Shown here: in pieces, positions 60,524 to 64,000 of the stretch
How the letters are laid out: each line of letters opens with the position of its first letter
Position numbering within the stretch: the stretch's first letter is position 1
NCBI RefSeq assembly: GCF_036227405.1
Contig: NZ_CP109473.1
Coordinates: forward strand, 248,001-312,000
Origin: Streptomyces sp. NBC_01460
GTDB lineage: Bacteria; Actinomycetota; Actinomycetes; Streptomycetales; Streptomycetaceae
Length of the DNA: 64,000 nt
Direction: 5' to 3'
The notes under the pieces: generated by a model
Seen by the model: the letters and a program-made list of their open reading frames with translations, nothing else
Database searches by the model: none
What the model was told of the DNA's origin: nothing
Position numbers and translations under genes: made by a program

Positions 60524-60909
60524 CGGAAGTCCTCCTCGGCAACGGGGTGGACAGTATGCCTGCCGGACTCCGTGGGGCTCATCACGGCTCGCGGGAGCCC
60601 CGGCCGGTTCACCACGGCGTCGGGACATGCCCCTCGTCGAGCTTGCGGGGCCAGGCCCAGGTCAGAAGGGGACGGTCTGGCACTCGCTGCACCGGGAATG
60701 GCCGGCAGCACCGTATTCACGGCCTTCACCAGGGCTGTTGAGGCGCGCGTCGCACAGTTCCAGCAGCTGGGGGAGGCCGAGCCCACGGCCCACGCGCCCC
60801 CAACAGCGCCCCGACGCGAGGCAGCGGCTTCCGAGGGGCGGCAGGCGGTACGAAGGGGCCGATACGGGTCTGGCCGACACCGCGACACGACGAAGCGTGG
60901 CGCCTGTGG
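60524..60909. other. Intergenic region
   Basis: About 390 bases between the DHFR-like gene and the LLM oxidoreductase gene, both on the minus strand. I see no gene, no dyad and no repeat; reading frames are Arg/Ser/Pro-rich. It should hold the promoter for the DHFR-like gene near 60530-60600. Confidence 0.5.
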
Positions 60910-61827
60910 TCAGCCCGCGCGCACGCCGTCGATGAAACGCCCCGCCAGATCGACGCGTTCGTCGAGCGTGGTGGGCGACTGCCCGAAGTCCATGAAGAGT
61001 TCGTGCACTCCCGCACCGGCCGCCTGTCGCGCGTAATCGATGTACTGGTCGAGCGTTCCGGAACCGGGAACCTGCTCGGGGTCGACCTTCACGTCGGTCA
61101 GTTCCGGATTCACCCGGAGGGCCATACGCAGTGCGGAAGGGTCCCGGCCCGCCGCCGTGGCCTCCTCGGCGATGGACGTCCACATGGCCGTGAGCCGCGG
61201 CAGCCGCATGGCTGTCGGCAGCCAGCCGTCGGCCCGCCGCGCGACACGCCTCATGCCCCGGGGGGTGAACGCGGCGAGCAGCACGGGTGGAGCCGGCCGC
61301 TGGTGAGGCCGGAGCCCCGTCACGGCCTCCGGCACGCTGAACAGCGGCCCCTCGTGTGCCAGGACCCCGCCCGCCCAGTACTTCTCCAGTACGTCGAGCG
61401 ACTCCTCCAGACGTGCCCCCCTGCCGTCCCAGGGCACACCGACTGCGGCGTACTCCTCCGGCATCCAGCCCAGCCCGAGGCCGACGTCCAGCCGGCCCCG
61501 GCTGAGGACGTCGAGAGTCGTGAGCGTACGGGCCAGTACCAAGGGCGGCTGCCACAGGCCGTTCAGCGTGCTCGTCCCCAGGCGGACCCTGCCGGTGTGA
61601 GCGGCGGCGAACGAGAGTGCGGTGAGCGGGTCCATGTGGTTCTCGTACGACCGTGGCATCACACCACCGGCGCCCGGATAGCGGGCGCTCGGCACGGAAG
61701 GGGTGAGGATCCGGTCCCCCGTCCACAGGGAGTCGTATCCCAACAGCTCAGCCGTACGGCTGACGTGGGCGATGCCCTCCGCCGTCGCATGCGGGCCGAA
61801 GGTCGGAAGTGCCACACCGAGCCGCAT
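60910..61827 (-). CDS. LLM class F420-dependent oxidoreductase
   Basis: A 305-residue TIM-barrel flavin/F420 enzyme of the luciferase-like superfamily: MRLGVALPTFGPHATAEGIA at the first strand, AELLGYDSLWTGDRILTPSV, VRLGTSTLNGLWQPPLVLAR, LTTLDVLSRGRLDVGLGLGW, and VLLAAFTPRGMRRVARRADG. It likely uses F420H2 or FMN to oxidise or reduce an unknown substrate. The ATG at 61827 lies 9 bases after GGAGG; ATG 61836 has no room for a ribosome site, so the shorter start is chosen. Confidence 0.9.
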   Translation of the reverse strand: MRLGVALPTFGPHATAEGIAHVSRTAELLGYDSLWTGDRILTPSVPSARYPGAGGVMPRSYENHMDPLTALSFAAAHTGRVRLGTSTLNGLWQPPLVLARTLTTLDVLSRGRLDVGLGLGWMPEEYAAVGVPWDGRGARLEESLDVLEKYWAGGVLAHEGPLFSVPEAVTGLRPHQRPAPPVLLAAFTPRGMRRVARRADGWLPTAMRLPRLTAMWTSIAEEATAAGRDPSALRMALRVNPELTDVKVDPEQVPGSGTLDQYIDYARQAAGAGVHELFMDFGQSPTTLDERVDLAGRFIDGVRAG

Positions 61828-62506
61828 CTGCGTCATCCTCCGTACTCCTGTCACCGGTGAGGGACGCACGGCAGTCCCGGCCTCCCCCTGCACCGCCGTT
61901 CCCTCGTCGCTCTTCACTCATCGTCACACATTCAGGTGGGACGGACCCGTACGGAGACCGGTCCCGGTCCGCCTCGGGTTCGCTCACCCGTCGTCGGCGA
62001 CGCCGGAACCGGTCAGCCGGCCTTCAGCGGACCGCGGAAGGACGACCGCAGCAGAGCGGCCAGCACCTTCCTGCGGCCTGTGGACCTCACCCGGATGCTC
62101 GCGGACGACGCCGGCGAGATGCGGATGCAGGTGGGGACCGAGCGAACGGCACCGCGCGCCGCCTGCGGCTGCTTCAGGCTGTTCCGATGCCGCTCAGCAG
62201 CGCATCGACGACAACGCGGGCTGCCTGGCCGGCGGTCGTTGCGCAACGCGATGCCCCACCACACCCTTCGACGGCGGAACGCGGCCCGGCTCCCTACCGA
62301 CCGCCCCCAACGGCCCAACTTGCCGTCACCTCATTGACCAGTGACGCATATCGATGCCAAGCTAGCGTCACCTGCTGAACAGGTGATGCAGTGGAAGCGG
62401 AGAAAGTGCCATGAATCCCACCGCACGGCATCACACACCGCTTGCCGTTGCTCATCCGATCTCCGAACGCACGCATCACCGCCACACCCACAACGGAGGC
62501 TTGACC
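61828..62506. other. Long divergent intergenic region
   Basis: About 680 bases between the LLM gene (-) and the Tat-exported hydrolase gene (+). A short minus-strand piece (QAARVVVDALLSGIGTA and a stop, near 62170-62230) resembles the C-terminus of a TetR-type regulator, and may be a remnant. The right end carries two overlapping inverted repeats. Confidence 0.35.
62334..62385 (+). promoter_or_regulatory. TTGACC followed by two overlapping dyads
   Basis: TTGACC (62334-62339) is followed by GTGACGC-N17-GCGTCAC (62341-62371) and, overlapping it, CACCTG-N5-CAGGTG (62369-62385). The arrangement suggests one or two regulator sites near the promoter of the hydrolase gene that starts at 62507. The -10 element is not clear. 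Confidence 0.45.
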
Positions 62507-63571
62507 ATGCTCAACAGACGCACCTTCAGCAAGGCCATGGGGCTCGGCACAGGCACGGCAGCGGCGTCACTGGCCGGCATGCAGGGCGCGTCGGCCGTCT
62601 CCAGCACGGCACCCCGGGGGAAGGGCGCGACCCCGGCCACTCCCGAGGCCAACCGCGGTGCCCACACCTCCTTCAGCAACCTGAAGCAGGTACGAGCCGG
62701 TCTCCTCGACGTCGGCTATGCCGAGACCGGCCCGCAGCACGGCCCCGTGGTCATCTGCCTGCACGGATGGCCCTACGACATCCATAGCTACGTGGACGTC
62801 GCGCCCCTCCTCGCCGACCAGGGGCACCGCGTCATCGTCCCCTACCTCCGCGGCCACGGCACGACCCGCTTCCTCAGCGGCAGGACCTTCCGCAACGCCC
62901 AGCAGTCCGCGATCGCCCTCGACATCATCGCCCTCATGGACAGCCTCAAGATCGACAGAGCCGTCCTCGCCGGCTTCGACTGGGGCTCCCGTACGGCCGA
63001 CATCATCGCCGCCCTGTGGCCCGGACGGGTGACGGCACTGGTCTCGGTCAGCGGATACCTCATCACCGACGTCGAGGCGCAGCAGAATCCTCTGCCGCCG
63101 GCCGCAGAACGCACCTGGTGGTACCAGTACTACTTCGCGACCGAACGCGGTCGCCGCGCCATGGAGAGCGCGTCCGGCCGGCACGACCTCTGTCGTCTGG
63201 TCTGGGACACGGTCTCCCCCACCTGGGACTTCGACGACGCCACCTTCGAACGCACCGCCGCCGCCTTCGAGAACCCCGACCATGCCGACATCGTCATCCA
63301 CAACTACCGCTGGCGCCTCGGACTCGCCGACGGTGAAAGCCGGTACGACCAGTACGAGGAGAAGTTGCGGGCCCGGCCCACCATCCACACCCCCACCATC
63401 ACCCTCGACGCCGAGCGCGACCCCTTCACCCCGCCCGGCAACGGCAGCTCCTACCGCGACCGGTTCACCGGGCCGTACGATCACCGGACGCTCGCCGGCA
63501 TCGGCCACAACCTGCCCCAGGAAGCACCCGAGGCCTTCGCCCGAGCAGTCGTCGACGCCACACACCTCTGA
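62507..63571 (+). CDS. Tat-exported alpha/beta hydrolase with Asp nucleophile
   Basis: A 354-residue exported enzyme. The N-terminus is a twin-arginine signal (LNRRTFSKAMGLGTGTAAAS). The hydrolase core has CLHGWPYDIHSYVDVAPLLA, the nucleophile Asp in LAGFDWGSRTADI and the late His in LAGIGHNLPQEAPE, so it belongs to the epoxide-hydrolase/haloalkane-dehalogenase branch. The lid contains WWYQYYFATERGRRAMESAS. Export across the membrane is unusual for this branch. GGAGG lies 8 bases before ATG 62507. Confidence 0.88.
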   Translation: MLNRRTFSKAMGLGTGTAAASLAGMQGASAVSSTAPRGKGATPATPEANRGAHTSFSNLKQVRAGLLDVGYAETGPQHGPVVICLHGWPYDIHSYVDVAPLLADQGHRVIVPYLRGHGTTRFLSGRTFRNAQQSAIALDIIALMDSLKIDRAVLAGFDWGSRTADIIAALWPGRVTALVSVSGYLITDVEAQQNPLPPAAERTWWYQYYFATERGRRAMESASGRHDLCRLVWDTVSPTWDFDDATFERTAAAFENPDHADIVIHNYRWRLGLADGESRYDQYEEKLRARPTIHTPTITLDAERDPFTPPGNGSSYRDRFTGPYDHRTLAGIGHNLPQEAPEAFARAVVDATHL

Positions 63572-63653
63572 CACGGGAATCCCTGGCGGAGTCCTCATAC
63601 GTTCGCCTTGTTCGATCCTTGCACCACCATGAGTCACCTGCCAGGATGGTGAT

Positions 63654-64000
63654 GTGAATCTCGACCATGTCTTCGTATGCGGGAATCCAGCACTCGACTT
63701 CGCCGCGACCCTGCGTGCCCGGCACACCAGGCGATTCGACATGTTCGCGAACCCGGACCGGCTGGACGCCTGGTATCTGGAGTCCGGTGTCGTCGACGCG
63801 ATCACGCCGGGCGAGGAGTCCGACGTGAAGCAGGCGACAGCCGTCCGCGAGGCCGTATATCAACTGGTCACCGCACGCAGGCTCGAGGAGGAGTTCGACG
63901 CTGCCGCCCTGCGTCTCGTGAACGACGCGGCGCGTGCGCCGGCCGCGGTGCCGCAGCTCACCTCCTCGGGGCGCTGGACCGACGCGACGCCGGGGGAGGC
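63654..64000 (+). CDS. ABATE/CGNR-type regulator, N-terminal part
   Basis: The frame starts at GTG 63654, after AGGA, and stays open to the window edge. VFVCGNPALDFAATLRARHT with RRFDMFANPDRLDAWYLESG is the N-terminal ABATE domain of CGNR zinc-finger stress regulators. The zinc-finger half would lie beyond the window edge. It follows the Tat hydrolase by about 80 bases in the same direction. Confidence 0.8.
   Translation, partial: MNLDHVFVCGNPALDFAATLRARHTRRFDMFANPDRLDAWYLESGVVDAITPGEESDVKQATAVREAVYQLVTARRLEEEFDAAALRLVNDAARAPAAVPQLTSSGRWTDATPGE

Noticed and set aside
1..64000. CRISPR arrays, tRNA or rRNA genes
   Set aside because: No regularly spaced repeats with unique spacers and no cloverleaf or rRNA-like stretches were noticed; tandem repeats found are direct head-to-tail copies.

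Overview
The window is high-GC DNA with pervasive third-position G/C, GTG/TTG starts, AGGAG-type ribosome sites, twin-arginine and lipoprotein signals, and families typical of Streptomyces: F420-type luciferase-like oxidoreductase, mycothiol-type proteins, MpaB/DUF2236, DUF4232, DUF1996, DUF3048 and an ECF41 sigma factor. It reads as the accessory part of a Streptomyces (or close actinobacterial) chromosome: many small transcription units, each with its own regulator, several decayed genes, no ribosomal or core metabolic clusters, and no tRNA, rRNA or CRISPR that I could see.

Layout. 0-8 kb: secreted and lipid-related genes (PhyH dioxygenase, DUF3048 lipoprotein, DUF1996 protein, F5/8-type C plus beta-helix protein with a palindromic operator) and a fossil F5/8 C-terminus. 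8-12 kb: AraC-type regulator with a damaged DNA-binding domain, cupin, SGNH hydrolase, and a secreted ribosome-inactivating protein. 12-18 kb: a decay corridor with a frameshifted repeat protein, a C-terminal remnant of unclear origin, a broken membrane protein, a broken MFS exporter carrying a 52-nt hairpin and an FAD monooxygenase stump, with an intact MerR/MBL-hydrolase divergon among them. 18-22 kb: MerR regulator and a tight four-gene operon (acyl-CoA dehydrogenase, PIG-L deacetylase, NodS-like methyltransferase, GT2 glycosyltransferase) in which every junction is a 4-base overlap. 22-34 kb: conserved hypothetical, DedA-like protein, PQQ-type sugar dehydrogenase, lipoprotein, two tandem small secreted proteins, MpaB oxygenase, SRPBCC protein, SDR, AhpD-like protein divergent from an ECF41 sigma factor, and an Mca-like deacetylase. 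34-44 kb: regulator/enzyme pairs: LysR against cupin-doxX, XRE-cupin against epoxide hydrolase, two AraC paralogues back to back next to hydrolases, and a LuxR remnant. 44-54 kb: caspase-like/TPR protein, Imm-5-like protein, two DUF1963-like paralogues, MerR with quinone oxidoreductase, DUF4232 protein and a second adenylate kinase. 54-64 kb: a 1456-residue secreted lytic-transglycosylase/golvesin-type protein, methyltransferase, DHFR-like reductase, LLM oxidoreductase, Tat-exported hydrolase and an edge-truncated ABATE/CGNR regulator.

How genes work together. The clearest functional units are the overlapping operon at 19.1-22.3 kb, the ECF41/AhpD divergon, whose promoter motif is visible, the MerR/MBL divergon with a perfect dyad inside the promoter spacer, the AraC pair with two near-identical 15-bp repeats placed exactly 21 bp apart, and the MerR-oxidoreductase pair. 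The strongest single gene is the ribosome-inactivating protein, which keeps all five ricin-type active-site residues. All function calls come from reading the sequence and from knowledge of the families; no search was run.
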